A program made the position numbers and the translations under genes. This document shows, piece by piece, positions 32,458 to 39,664 of a stretch of 39,664 bases of DNA. Numbering within the stretch: position 1 is the first letter of the stretch; every line of letters begins with the position of its first letter. The notes under the pieces are model-generated. The model was not told where the DNA came from. It worked only from the letters and a program-made list of their open reading frames with translations, and did not search any database. Origin of the DNA: Chitinibacter sp. GC72 (GTDB taxonomy: Bacteria > Pseudomonadota > Gammaproteobacteria > Burkholderiales > Chitinibacteraceae); the NCBI RefSeq assembly GCF_009760905.1, contig NZ_VIRW01000004.1:1-39664 (forward strand). The letters run 5' to 3'.

Positions 32458-33819
32458 ATGAAACGATCTGCACTCTTGGCTTTTTTCGCGCTCAACTGTG
32501 TGGCCGCCAACCTCTTCGCCGCCGAGCGCGTGCTGCTGCGCGAAAACATGGACGCGGACACCAGCCAGTGGATAGGCCAGAAAGGCGATGGCAGCGTGCC
32601 GCTGTTTGGGCAATTTGTCGCCGACCCTTTAGGTGGCGATAAAAAAGTGCTGCGCTTTGACAAGAAAGTCATGGGCGGCGATTTTTTCTCGAAAACGCGC
32701 TTCAAGGCGGGCAAATATCGGCTGTCGTTTGACTATCTGGGCACTTGCCCGGCAAAAAACTGCGGTGGCGTGATCGGTATTTCGTCCGACTTCCCTGGTC
32801 GGACGACCTGGCTGGCGGGAACGGCGGCGGGTTTCCCGCACTCCCTGCGCGATAGTAATCAATGGCAGCATTACGATTTAACGGTCGATGCCGCGTTTAA
32901 TTTTCATCTGGTGCTTGAGCATTGGGTCGAGTCGGCTGGCGCGGTCGGCACTGTCCATTTTGCAGGCATCGAGCTGGCCGCACTCGATGAAAAAGGCGGC
33001 GTGATGGCCGCGGGTGCGAGCACCGATTACCGTAACCTCATGCTGCAAAGCAAGGCGCTGCAAAAGCAGATGCGCGTGCAGGTCTATCTGCCGCAAGGCT
33101 ATGACGCAGCAAAAAAATACCCGGTGCTGTATTGGTTGCCTGCGTTCAATAACAGCGAAAGCGACGCGCTATATAACAGCGGCCTCGGTGGCCTTGCCGA
33201 CGAGCTGGTCGCAAAAGGCCAGCTGCAGCCGATGATTATCGTCGCGCCGCAGGCCGACAATAGCTGGTACACCAATACCGCCAGCGCGCCGTCCGAGCGC
33301 ACTTTCCGCAGCGATCGTTTTGGCCAAGGCCGTTATGAAGACTATCTGCTCGACGAGCTGATTCCGTGGACTGAAAAGCAGTTTGCCGTCGATGCGCGGC
33401 CCGCTGCGCGCTGGATAGGCGGGATTTCAATGGGTGGCTACGGCGCCGTAGCGCTGGCGCTGCGCCATCCGACGCTGTTTAGCCGCGTCGGCGGCCATAG
33501 CCCGGCGATCTTGGGCGCGAGCCGCGCCAATTACCGTTTTGGCGAATTTGTCCTCAACTGGCTCTACCCTGACGCAGCAACACGCTTGGTACGCGACCCG
33601 ATGTTGCTGGTCAAAAACGCACCGCTGGACGGGATGCAATTCTGGCTGGATGCCGGTGAGCAGGATTTTGAAATCCTGAAAGAAAGCAAAGACTTCGCCG
33701 CCCAGCTCAAACAGCGCGGCGCGCAGTATCAATTCAGCACCGGCGCGGGTGGGCACGACAGCTTTTACTGGAATGAAGAACGCTTAAATCGCTATCTGCG
33801 GTTTTATGGCGGGATTTAA
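32458..33819 (+). CDS. Secreted esterase with N-terminal beta-sandwich domain
   Basis: 453 residues. A Sec signal peptide (1-22, cut after LFAA) precedes a ~150-residue beta-rich, carbohydrate-binding-like domain with a possible disulfide (C97/C102), then an alpha/beta-hydrolase of the esterase D family (~185-452). Nucleophile S324 in GGISMGGYGA, acid probably D398 or D403, and H433 in GGHDSFYW. Family members cleave feruloyl or acetyl groups from polysaccharides. AAGGAG precedes the ATG. It follows the PQ-loop gene by 11 bp, consistent with a small carbohydrate-use operon. Confidence 0.88.
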   Translation: MKRSALLAFFALNCVAANLFAAERVLLRENMDADTSQWIGQKGDGSVPLFGQFVADPLGGDKKVLRFDKKVMGGDFFSKTRFKAGKYRLSFDYLGTCPAKNCGGVIGISSDFPGRTTWLAGTAAGFPHSLRDSNQWQHYDLTVDAAFNFHLVLEHWVESAGAVGTVHFAGIELAALDEKGGVMAAGASTDYRNLMLQSKALQKQMRVQVYLPQGYDAAKKYPVLYWLPAFNNSESDALYNSGLGGLADELVAKGQLQPMIIVAPQADNSWYTNTASAPSERTFRSDRFGQGRYEDYLLDELIPWTEKQFAVDARPAARWIGGISMGGYGAVALALRHPTLFSRVGGHSPAILGASRANYRFGEFVLNWLYPDAATRLVRDPMLLVKNAPLDGMQFWLDAGEQDFEILKESKDFAAQLKQRGAQYQFSTGAGGHDSFYWNEERLNRYLRFYGGI

Positions 33820-33866
33820 TGCAGGTGTATTTAAGTCCTTATTTTGAGAAATAAACAGGAATCACG

Positions 33867-34892
33867 ATGCTCATCCAAGCCGAAAACCTCAGCCGCATTT
33901 ACAAAACCCCGCGTGCCGCGAGCAACTGGCAGGAGCGCTTTACCCAGCTTTTGCAGCCACAATACGACGAAAACAAATCGGTCAGCGAGGTGAGTTTTGA
34001 CATCGCGCGTGGCGAATGTGTGGCCTTGGTCGGCCCCAATGGCGCGGGGAAATCGACGACGATCAAAATGCTGACCGGCATTCTGGCGCCATCGAGCGGC
34101 CGTGTCTCTGTCGCGGGGTTCGATCCGATGCGGCAGCGGCAGGACTACGTTAAGCGGATTGGCGTCGTGTTTGGTCAGCGCTCGCAACTGTGGCAAGACC
34201 TGCCGGTGCGCGACTCGTTCGCGATTTTGCAGGCGCTGTTCGACGTACCCGACGCCGTGTATCAACAGCAGCTCAAACTATTCCGCGCCGATGGCGGCAT
34301 GGATGAATTTTGGGATAGACCTGCGCGCACGCTGAGCTTGGGTCAGCGCATGTTATGCGAAATCGCCGCGGCATTTTTGCACGCGCCCGAAGTGGTTTTT
34401 CTCGACGAGCCGACCATTGGCCTCGATCTGGAAATGAAATCGCGCATGCGCACGCTGATCCGCAAACTCAATCAGGAAGCCGGAACAACGGTGCTGATTA
34501 CCTCGCACGATGTCGGCGATATCGAGCGACTTACCCGCCGTTTGCTGCTGATCGACCATGGTACGCTGCGTTTTGACGGCAGTTTGAGCGATTTCCGTGC
34601 CCACGCCGGAGATGGGCGCTGGTGGGCGGCGCGCGTTGACGCCAGCCAGATCGCCGCTGCGAATGAAGTCTTGGCCGCGCATCCGGCGGCACTGGCTGTG
34701 CGCAGCCATGGCGATTGGCTGGAAATCGCCCGCCACGACGACGCTCTGCCCTTTGCTGATTTGGTCAAGACGCTTGCCCCATTTACCGTGCATGAAATCA
34801 AGCCGGTCGAGCAAAGTTTTGAAGACTTGCTGCATGGGTTTTATGTCGGCAAACAGCTGCGCTCCGATGTAGTCGAGGATGTCACGGTATGA
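33867..34892 (+). CDS. ABC-2 transporter ATP-binding protein
   Basis: 341 residues. Walker A GPNGAGKST (56-64), signature LSLGQ (156-160), Walker B VVFLDEPT (176-183), and H-loop ITSHDVGDIERL. The length and C-terminal ~90-residue domain fit the NatA/DUF990-associated exporter class, which works with two ABC-2 permeases. Its stop overlaps the first permease start (ATGA). The substrate is unknown. Confidence 0.93.
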   Translation: MLIQAENLSRIYKTPRAASNWQERFTQLLQPQYDENKSVSEVSFDIARGECVALVGPNGAGKSTTIKMLTGILAPSSGRVSVAGFDPMRQRQDYVKRIGVVFGQRSQLWQDLPVRDSFAILQALFDVPDAVYQQQLKLFRADGGMDEFWDRPARTLSLGQRMLCEIAAAFLHAPEVVFLDEPTIGLDLEMKSRMRTLIRKLNQEAGTTVLITSHDVGDIERLTRRLLLIDHGTLRFDGSLSDFRAHAGDGRWWAARVDASQIAAANEVLAAHPAALAVRSHGDWLEIARHDDALPFADLVKTLAPFTVHEIKPVEQSFEDLLHGFYVGKQLRSDVVEDVTV

Positions 34893-35674
34893 AGCACAGA
34901 TTGAAAGCCTGTACTGCTCTGGCATGGGGTAATGCCCGCATCGTCGCTACAGATAAGCGCGGCAGAGCCATACTCACCCTGGGTTATCTGCTGGGCATGT
35001 GGTTGCTGTATTACCTATGGCAGGCGCTGTACGCCGGGAATGATCGGCATGCCGGGATGAGTTTTGCTACTGCCTTGCTGCATGTCGTGACGGCGCAAAC
35101 GCTGTTTGCCATCTTGCAGGCCTTTGGCGACTGGCGGCTGGCGCGAGAGATTCGTTCGGGAGAAGTGGCCACCGCCTTGACGCAACCGGTCTCGCTGCCG
35201 CTGCGCCATGCTGCTTTGTCGCTCGGGCGCGTGCTGGCGCAAGCGGCGTATTTTTTGCCCGCCTTTGGCGTGTTTCTGCTGTGGGCCGGTTTGCGCCTCA
35301 CGCCCAGCTCGTGGCTGCTGGCGATTGCGTCAATCATGCTGTCCTTTGTACTGCTGTTCTGTATTGATTTTGTCGTTGGTCTGGCGGGCTTTATCGCGAC
35401 CGATTTATGGGGCATCACCGCCAGCAAGGATGTGGTGGTGCAATTTCTCGGCGGCGCACTCATCCCGCTCGCCTTCCTGCCCGCTGGCGTGCAAGCCGCC
35501 CTGTACTGGCTGCCATTTGCACATTTTTTCAATACGCCAGTGGCTTATCTCACCGGACAAAGCAGCGACATCACGCCGCTACTCATTCAAGCGGTCTGGG
35601 CCGTGCTGTTTGTGCTGGCAGCACACATGGCCAGCCGCATTATCCAGCGCAAGCTGGTGATTTTTGGCGCTTAA
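34889..35674 (+). CDS. ABC-2 permease, first subunit
   Basis: 261 residues with about six membrane helices (~30-50, 65-85, 115-135, 140-165, 185-205, 230-250). The AREIRSGEVATALTQPVSLPLRHA loop is typical of DUF990-type ABC-2 permeases. It is coupled to the ATPase gene by a four-base overlap. The second permease of this exporter type is expected next but instead lies 2.3 kb downstream at 37980. Confidence 0.88.
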   Translation: MKHRLKACTALAWGNARIVATDKRGRAILTLGYLLGMWLLYYLWQALYAGNDRHAGMSFATALLHVVTAQTLFAILQAFGDWRLAREIRSGEVATALTQPVSLPLRHAALSLGRVLAQAAYFLPAFGVFLLWAGLRLTPSSWLLAIASIMLSFVLLFCIDFVVGLAGFIATDLWGITASKDVVVQFLGGALIPLAFLPAGVQAALYWLPFAHFFNTPVAYLTGQSSDITPLLIQAVWAVLFVLAAHMASRIIQRKLVIFGA

Positions 35675-35686
35675 AAGGAAGTCGCA

Positions 35687-36451
35687 ATGAAGGTTGATTT
35701 TGGCAAAACAGCGCAGGATTACCGCCAGCATCGGGCTGGGTTTCCCGAGGCATTTTTTGCGCGGGCGGCTGCGATGGGCGTTGGCCTCGCCAGTCAGCAG
35801 ATGCTTGATATTGGTACGGGAACCGGCTCTTTGGCGCGGGGTTTTGCGCTGCGTGGTGCGCAAGTGACGGGGCTGGATCCGGCTGCGCCACTGCTGGAGC
35901 AGGCACGCAGTATGGATGCGCAGGCCGATGTGCAGATTGCATATCACGAGGGCAAAGCCGAAGCGCTGCCATTTGGCGAGGGCAGTTTTGATGTGGTCAG
36001 TGCCGGACAATGCTGGCACTGGTTTGATCGCGCCAAAGCGGCGCAGGAAGCTTTTCGGGTGTTGCGACGTGGCGGCATCATGGCAATTGCGCATTTTGAC
36101 TGGGTGCCGCTCAGCGGCAATGTGGTTGAAGCGACCGAGCAGTTGATTTTGCAGCACAACCCCAGCTGGCAAGGCGCGGGTGGAACAGGCATTCATGCCA
36201 CGCATTTTGCCGATTTGGCTCAGGCCGGTTTTGTCGAGCTGGAATCTTTTTCGTTTGATGTTCCGGTGAGCTACAGCCACGAAGCCTGGCGCGGGCTAAT
36301 TCGCGCCAGTGCTGGCGTTGCCGCCAGCCTCAGCCCCGCCGCAGTTGCGGTATTTGACCAAGAGCTGGCCGCGCTACTGGCGCGTGATTTTCACGATGAT
36401 CCACTGTGCATTCCGCACCGGGTATCGATGGTGTATGCCCGCAAATATTAA
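35687..36451 (+). CDS. Class I SAM-dependent methyltransferase
   Basis: 254 residues with a SAM-binding motif I LDIGTGTGSLARGFALRG (~40-57), motif II GLDPA, and the AEALPFGEGSFDVVSAGQCWHWFD region typical of Methyltransf_11 enzymes. AAGGA precedes the ATG by about 7 nt. It starts 12 bp after the first permease gene, in the same operon-like run. The methyl acceptor is unknown. Confidence 0.9.
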   Translation: MKVDFGKTAQDYRQHRAGFPEAFFARAAAMGVGLASQQMLDIGTGTGSLARGFALRGAQVTGLDPAAPLLEQARSMDAQADVQIAYHEGKAEALPFGEGSFDVVSAGQCWHWFDRAKAAQEAFRVLRRGGIMAIAHFDWVPLSGNVVEATEQLILQHNPSWQGAGGTGIHATHFADLAQAGFVELESFSFDVPVSYSHEAWRGLIRASAGVAASLSPAAVAVFDQELAALLARDFHDDPLCIPHRVSMVYARKY

Positions 36452-36464
36452 ACAGGAGCAAGTA

Positions 36465-36815
36465 ATGAGCAATCCCTTTATTGGTGTCTGGCAGCTGGTT
36501 TCCGGCGAATGTGACGAACCGGGGCAGGTGGTTGAGGCGTATGACATGAGCTTGTTGAGCTCGCGCAAGGTCATTGGCGAGCAGCATTTTATGTTCTTAA
36601 CGCTGAAAGACGGCGCGTTTTACTCGTCGGCCAGCGGCACTTACACCATCGATGGTGCACGTTATACCGAACGGCCGGATATGGCGTCCTACGCGCCTAT
36701 GGTGGGGCAAGCGTATGTGTTTGAGTATCAGATCGACGGCGATCTGTGGCATAACCGCCGTTTTGAGGATGGGCGTCAGGTGGAGTATGAAATCTGGCGG
36801 CGGATTGCGGGGTAG
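36465..36815 (+). CDS. Small lipocalin-like protein
   Basis: 116 residues starting MSNPFIGVWQLVSGECDEPG, with AGGAG well placed before the ATG at 36465. The beta-rich pattern GTYTIDGARYTERPDM, YVFEYQIDGDLWHNRRFEDG and final YEIWRRI suggests a lipocalin-like barrel of the cytosolic type (no signal peptide). I do not know a reaction. It sits between the methyltransferase and the P-loop gene with gaps of 13 and 2 bp. Confidence 0.7.
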   Translation: MSNPFIGVWQLVSGECDEPGQVVEAYDMSLLSSRKVIGEQHFMFLTLKDGAFYSSASGTYTIDGARYTERPDMASYAPMVGQAYVFEYQIDGDLWHNRRFEDGRQVEYEIWRRIAG

Positions 36816-36817
36816 GC

Positions 36818-37426
36818 ATGGCCGATTTAATTGTGATTTTTGGCCCCGGTGCGGTGGGCAAAGCCAGCGTGGGGCAGGCTTTGGCGGCCAGAACCGGCTT
36901 TCGCCTGTTTCATAATCATCTGACGGCTGATCCGGTGGCGCAGCTATTGGGCTGGGATCATCCGCAGTTTGCGGCGCTCACCTGGTCTTTGCGCATGCAG
37001 CTGTTTCGCGCGGCGCTCGCTGATGCTGCTCACCCTGGCGTGATTCTTACTTTTGTCTGGGCATTCAATGTGGCCGAGGATGGCGAGTGTATGGCCGCTT
37101 TGCGCGATCTGTTTCTGGCGCATGGCTGCCGTGTGCGCTTTGTCGAGCTGAGCGCCGATTTGTCCACCCGTCTGGCGCGCGAAGGCACGCCGCAGCGCTT
37201 GCAGATGAAGCCCGCCAAGCACGATGTAGCCTCGGCGCGCAGCTATTTGCAGCAGGCTGCGGCGCAATATCAGGATCAAAGTCTAGGCCAATTTCCATGG
37301 CCCGACGATTGGATGTTGATTGATACCGAACAGCATCAGCCCGGGCAGGCTGCCGAGCAGATTATGGCGCGCTGGCCGCAGCTGTTTGCGCCTGACAGGG
37401 TGCAACCTGAGGTAGTGCAGGCCTGA
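36818..37426 (+). CDS. P-loop kinase-like protein with altered Walker A
   Basis: 202 residues. The N-terminus LIVIFGPGAVGKASVGQALA is a P-loop in which the usual Ser/Thr after GK is Ala16, followed by RTGFRLFHNHLT, which matches a shikimate-kinase-like family often annotated as AAA ATPase. An acidic segment follows in VRFVELSAD. No substrate is known. It starts two bases after the previous stop and is one base from the GNAT gene, so it is translationally coupled. Confidence 0.8.
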   Translation: MADLIVIFGPGAVGKASVGQALAARTGFRLFHNHLTADPVAQLLGWDHPQFAALTWSLRMQLFRAALADAAHPGVILTFVWAFNVAEDGECMAALRDLFLAHGCRVRFVELSADLSTRLAREGTPQRLQMKPAKHDVASARSYLQQAAAQYQDQSLGQFPWPDDWMLIDTEQHQPGQAAEQIMARWPQLFAPDRVQPEVVQA

Positions 37427-37427
37427 G

Positions 37428-37877
37428 ATGAAAAACGCAGCGAATATTATGCTCAGCACCGACTTATCCACGATGGACTGGCCGCGTATTACGGCCTGGT
37501 TGGCCAGCTCGTACTGGTCGCCGGGGATTAGCCAGCATTACGTCGAGCAAGCCGCCCGTGCCTCAACGGTGGTGATTGGCGCGTTTATTGATGGCGTGCA
37601 GGTGGGCTATGCGCGGGTAATCAGCGATACGGTGCGCTTTGCCTATCTGGCGGATGTGTATGTTGACGAGCTGCATCGAGGTAGGGGTATATCGAAAAAG
37701 ATCATTACTAGATTGCTCTCTGAGCCAATACTAGCCGAGGTATCTCGCTGCTTTTTGCTCACGGGTGATGCGCACGGCTTGTATGAGCAGTTTGGATTTC
37801 AGATTTATCCCAGCCCGGAGCGCATGATGGTGCGGGAAAATCCGGGTGGGATCGATTTCAGCCGGACACCTGCTTGA
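37428..37877 (+). CDS. GNAT-family N-acetyltransferase
   Basis: 149 residues. Acetyl-CoA loop motif LADVYVDELHRGRGISKKIITRLL (Q/R-x-x-G-x-A position GRGIS), then FLLTGDAHGLYEQFGFQ, typical of the YjaB/Eis-type GNAT fold. The patch 37680-37740 is AT-rich and uses rare codons (AGA, ATA, CTA), unlike its surroundings, and holds a one-mismatch 47-bp element (37686-37732). A weak DnaA-like box (TTATCCACG) lies in the N-terminal codons. Confidence 0.88.
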   Translation: MKNAANIMLSTDLSTMDWPRITAWLASSYWSPGISQHYVEQAARASTVVIGAFIDGVQVGYARVISDTVRFAYLADVYVDELHRGRGISKKIITRLLSEPILAEVSRCFLLTGDAHGLYEQFGFQIYPSPERMMVRENPGGIDFSRTPA

Positions 37878-37959
37878 GCAATTTATACCGATTTATTCAT
37901 CGCTTATACAGATTGGGCTAACAACAGGCTCACAGCTTGCTAAGTATTTGCCCACAAAC

Positions 37960-37968
37960 TTATCCACA
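37960..37968 (+). promoter_or_regulatory. DnaA box (TTATCCACA)
   Basis: A perfect DnaA consensus box directly upstream of the GGAAGG ribosome site of the second ABC-2 permease, in the 102-bp gap after the GNAT gene. It is part of a cluster with the boxes at 38767 and 39265. Confidence 0.7.
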
Positions 37969-37979
37969 GGAAGGGTAGT

Positions 37980-38762
37980 ATGACTTTTGCCACCGCCTAC
38001 CTGCGTATGGCGCGCGCCGACGCAGCGGCAAAAATGGAAAATCGCGCTGATTTTGGCCTGATTATGCTGGGCGTCATCGCAACATCGCTCGCCAGCATGC
38101 TCACGGTGTACTTTATGCTGGGCGCTTCGGGCACCGTGATGGGCTGGAGTCGTGGCGAAATCATCTTTATGCAAGGCTTTGTATTTACCATTTTTGCCCC
38201 GCAAAGCAGCTGTTTTAACGCCATGTACTGGGTTGAGGTCTGGCTGAAAAATGGCAATTTCACGCGCTTTTACACTCGCCCCGGCCACCCGCTCTTGCTG
38301 CTGATGCTGGAAAAATTCCACCCGCAGGGCTTTATCTGCCTGTTCACTGGCCTGGCGTATTGCGTGTTTGGGCTGTGGAATACGCCCTATTTAACGGATT
38401 GGCTATTCTGGCTAAAATTCGCCATCATGCTGCCATTTGCGGCGATTGTGCTGCTATCAATCAATATGATGGCAGTATCGAGCTGCTTCTGGTTTGGCGA
38501 ATCTTTTGCCATGCAGGTCACCGTCGGCAAGCTGACCGATATGTCGCGCTATCCGCTCGAACTTTTCCCCAAAATCGCACGCTACGCCTTTATGGCGTTG
38601 CCGCTGGCAGGCATAGTCTGGTGGCCTAGCCTGGCGTTGCTGCGTGATGCCAATGTCTGGAGCACGATTGCGCTGATGGGGCTGATCGCTGCGGGTTCGC
38701 TGTATGCCTTGCACTGGCAATGGAAGTTGGGGATGCGGCATTGGGCGGGCGCAGGTGGTTAA
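37980..38762 (+). CDS. ABC-2 permease, second subunit (DUF990 type)
   Basis: 260 residues, about six membrane helices (~25-50, 60-80, 115-140, 148-170, 200-222, 232-252). WVEVWLKNGNFTRFYTRPGHPLLLLMLEKFHPQG matches the gating loop region of DUF990 exporters and pairs with the first permease at 34889. GGAAGG precedes the ATG. It is separated from its partners by four unrelated small genes. Confidence 0.88.
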   Translation: MTFATAYLRMARADAAAKMENRADFGLIMLGVIATSLASMLTVYFMLGASGTVMGWSRGEIIFMQGFVFTIFAPQSSCFNAMYWVEVWLKNGNFTRFYTRPGHPLLLLMLEKFHPQGFICLFTGLAYCVFGLWNTPYLTDWLFWLKFAIMLPFAAIVLLSINMMAVSSCFWFGESFAMQVTVGKLTDMSRYPLELFPKIARYAFMALPLAGIVWWPSLALLRDANVWSTIALMGLIAAGSLYALHWQWKLGMRHWAGAGG

Positions 38763-38766
38763 AGCT

Positions 38767-38788
38767 TGTGGATAAAATCTGTGGATTA
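38767..38788 (-). promoter_or_regulatory. Pair of DnaA boxes, 13-bp phased
   Basis: TGTGGATAA (38767-38775, perfect box on the minus strand) and TGTGGATTA (38780-38788, one mismatch), start to start 13 bp. They lie just after the permease stop. Confidence 0.7.
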
Positions 38789-38833
38789 TTTTTGGGTAAG
38801 TGAGCCTTCGGCAGACAAGCGCGGCTGATCGGC

Positions 38834-39079
38834 ATGGTATTGAGTATGAAAACACACGAACACACACGAACACACACCCACGAGCAGCGCGGCTGCAGCA
38901 ACATATCGACGCCTGGCGTGCCAGTCAGCTACCCTTTGTGGGCCATCAACGATCAGCAATGGTGCGCCACGGCCAGCATTCTGCCGGAGCAATTTACCGT
39001 GCAGGATAACGGCGAGCTACTCTGGCGCGACGCCGAAGGCATCAGCCGAACCATGCGGCGCGTGCAGGCTGTGGGTTGA
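38834..39079 (+). CDS. Small hypothetical protein with His/Thr-rich N-terminus
   Basis: 81 residues (77 from the ATG at 38846). The N-terminus HEHTRTHTHEQ comes from a near-repetitive CACACGAACA tract and could bind metal. The rest (YPLWAINDQQWCATASILPEQF, ELLWRDAEGISRTMRR) has normal codon use for this genome and looks coding. No family recognised; it could be a truncated gene. Ribosome site unclear. Confidence 0.45.
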   Translation: MVLSMKTHEHTRTHTHEQRGCSNISTPGVPVSYPLWAINDQQWCATASILPEQFTVQDNGELLWRDAEGISRTMRRVQAVG

Positions 39080-39264
39080 ACATGCAATGGCAGCCAAAAG
39101 ATAAATGATTGTTTAACTACTTGCACTCAACGCCTCCACCCGTGTGCTGCTCTGCTCGATAGCCGCGCTGCCTGGTCAGCAGAGTGGGCTAATCGCCGGA
39201 TTTGGCCGGTGTGGAATTCGGTCAAAATCGATTTAGCGAGTTTGCCTTGGTGCTGAGTGTGGCG

Positions 39265-39286
39265 TGTGGATAAGTATTGTGGATAA
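39265..39286 (-). promoter_or_regulatory. Pair of perfect DnaA boxes, 13-bp phased
   Basis: TGTGGATAA at 39265-39273 and again at 39278-39286 (minus-strand boxes), start to start 13 bp, the same phasing as the 38767/38780 pair. They lie in the 239-bp gap before the end of the LysR gene; no ORF is seen in that gap. Confidence 0.72.
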
Positions 39287-39318
39287 AAATTGCTGCTTTT
39301 CCAGTGCTTTAGCGGCCA

Positions 39319-39664
39319 TTACAAAGCCAGCTGCGCTTTTAGCGCCTCAATCGCGTAGCGCACCTTGGCCGGTTGCGCTTCGCGGCGTGGGGTTACGGCG
39401 TAGATGGCGATGCTGGGTAGCCGCCATTCGGGCAGCACCACCATCAGGCGGCCTGCCTTAATCGCGCCGCGTACTTCCGGCTCGGGTTGAATCGCCAGCC
39501 CCATGCCCGCCAGCACAAATTCGCGTGCCGACACGATGTTATTGCTGATAATGCGCGGGGTGATCGGCGGTTTGGCAACCTCGCCGCCGGGGTGGAAAAA
39601 CGCATAGTCGCTACGGCCTGCCTCGATGGCGATCCAGTCCAGCGCGCTCAATTGCTGCGGGTGA
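39319..39664 (-). CDS. LysR-family regulator, C-terminal part (5' end outside window)
   Basis: About 114 residues, open to the right edge of the window. SNNIVSAREFVLAGMGLAIQPEPEV is the conserved end of the LysR substrate-binding domain, followed by the final strand/helix (SIAIYAVTPRREAQPAKVRYAIEALK). The N-terminal HTH is not in the window. It converges with the small hypothetical gene; the DnaA-box pair lies just beyond its stop. Confidence 0.85.
   Translation of the reverse strand, partial: HPQQLSALDWIAIEAGRSDYAFFHPGGEVAKPPITPRIISNNIVSAREFVLAGMGLAIQPEPEVRGAIKAGRLMVVLPEWRLPSIAIYAVTPRREAQPAKVRYAIEALKAQLAL

Overview
The window looks like chromosomal DNA of a beta-proteobacterium, most likely of the order Neisseriales (Chromobacteriaceae/Chitinibacteraceae type). 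The grounds are a divergent rubredoxin/thiD pair, a BPSS1780-type membrane protein, an AlgZ/AlgR-like LytS-LytTR pair, an even-to-GC-rich coding style and short intergenic gaps. The species call is inference. No rRNA, tRNA or CRISPR array was seen.

Layout. 0-0.3 kb: tail of an IS630-type transposase. 0.3-4.1 kb (minus): hemL, a CYTH phosphatase, a small lipoprotein, hemJ and an M48 lipoprotein peptidase. 4.4-6.8 kb: rubredoxin (minus) divergent from thiD, then a CPT-like P-loop kinase and a DUF1993 protein. 6.9-8.1 kb (minus): an AT-rich island whose zinc-ribbon/PD-(D/E)XK nuclease gene is split by a -1 frameshift at an A-AAA-AAC heptamer. 8.3-10.3 kb: parE, with a parS-like site abutting its start codon. 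10.7-16.6 kb: two large paralogous proteins built from an unrecognised ~250-residue module plus TPRs. 16.7-19.8 kb: DUF3291/GST/DUF2917/yfcF operon divergent from a LysR regulator. 20-23 kb: an HDOD and a PAS-PAS-GGDEF-EAL pair. 23-28 kb: comM, histidine kinase/LytTR regulator/DUF2721, dgkA, BPSS1780. 28.2-30.1 kb: ackA and a small E2-like protein carrying a second parS-like site. 30.2-33.8 kb: AraC regulator, phosphotransferase, PQ-loop protein, secreted esterase. 33.9-38.8 kb: an ABC-2 exporter whose second permease is separated from the first two genes by four small enzyme genes. 38.8-39.7 kb: a small ORF and the end of a LysR regulator.

Three signals are not explained by the gene map. (1) A dispersed family of elements of exactly 47 bp, GGTAT-N37-ATACC: eight perfect copies plus several with one mismatch, both between and inside genes, with a weaker inner TGTAG motif in each arm. 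(2) Two 14-bp perfect parS cores (GTTTCACGTGAAAC) 19.4 kb apart. (3) Four perfect DnaA boxes within 1.33 kb at the right end, including two box pairs with identical 13-bp phasing. Signals 2 and 3 suggest an origin/centromere-proximal or DnaA-titrating region, although no dnaA, parA or parB gene is present. All start-site choices, motif calls and family names come from reading the sequence; no search was run.
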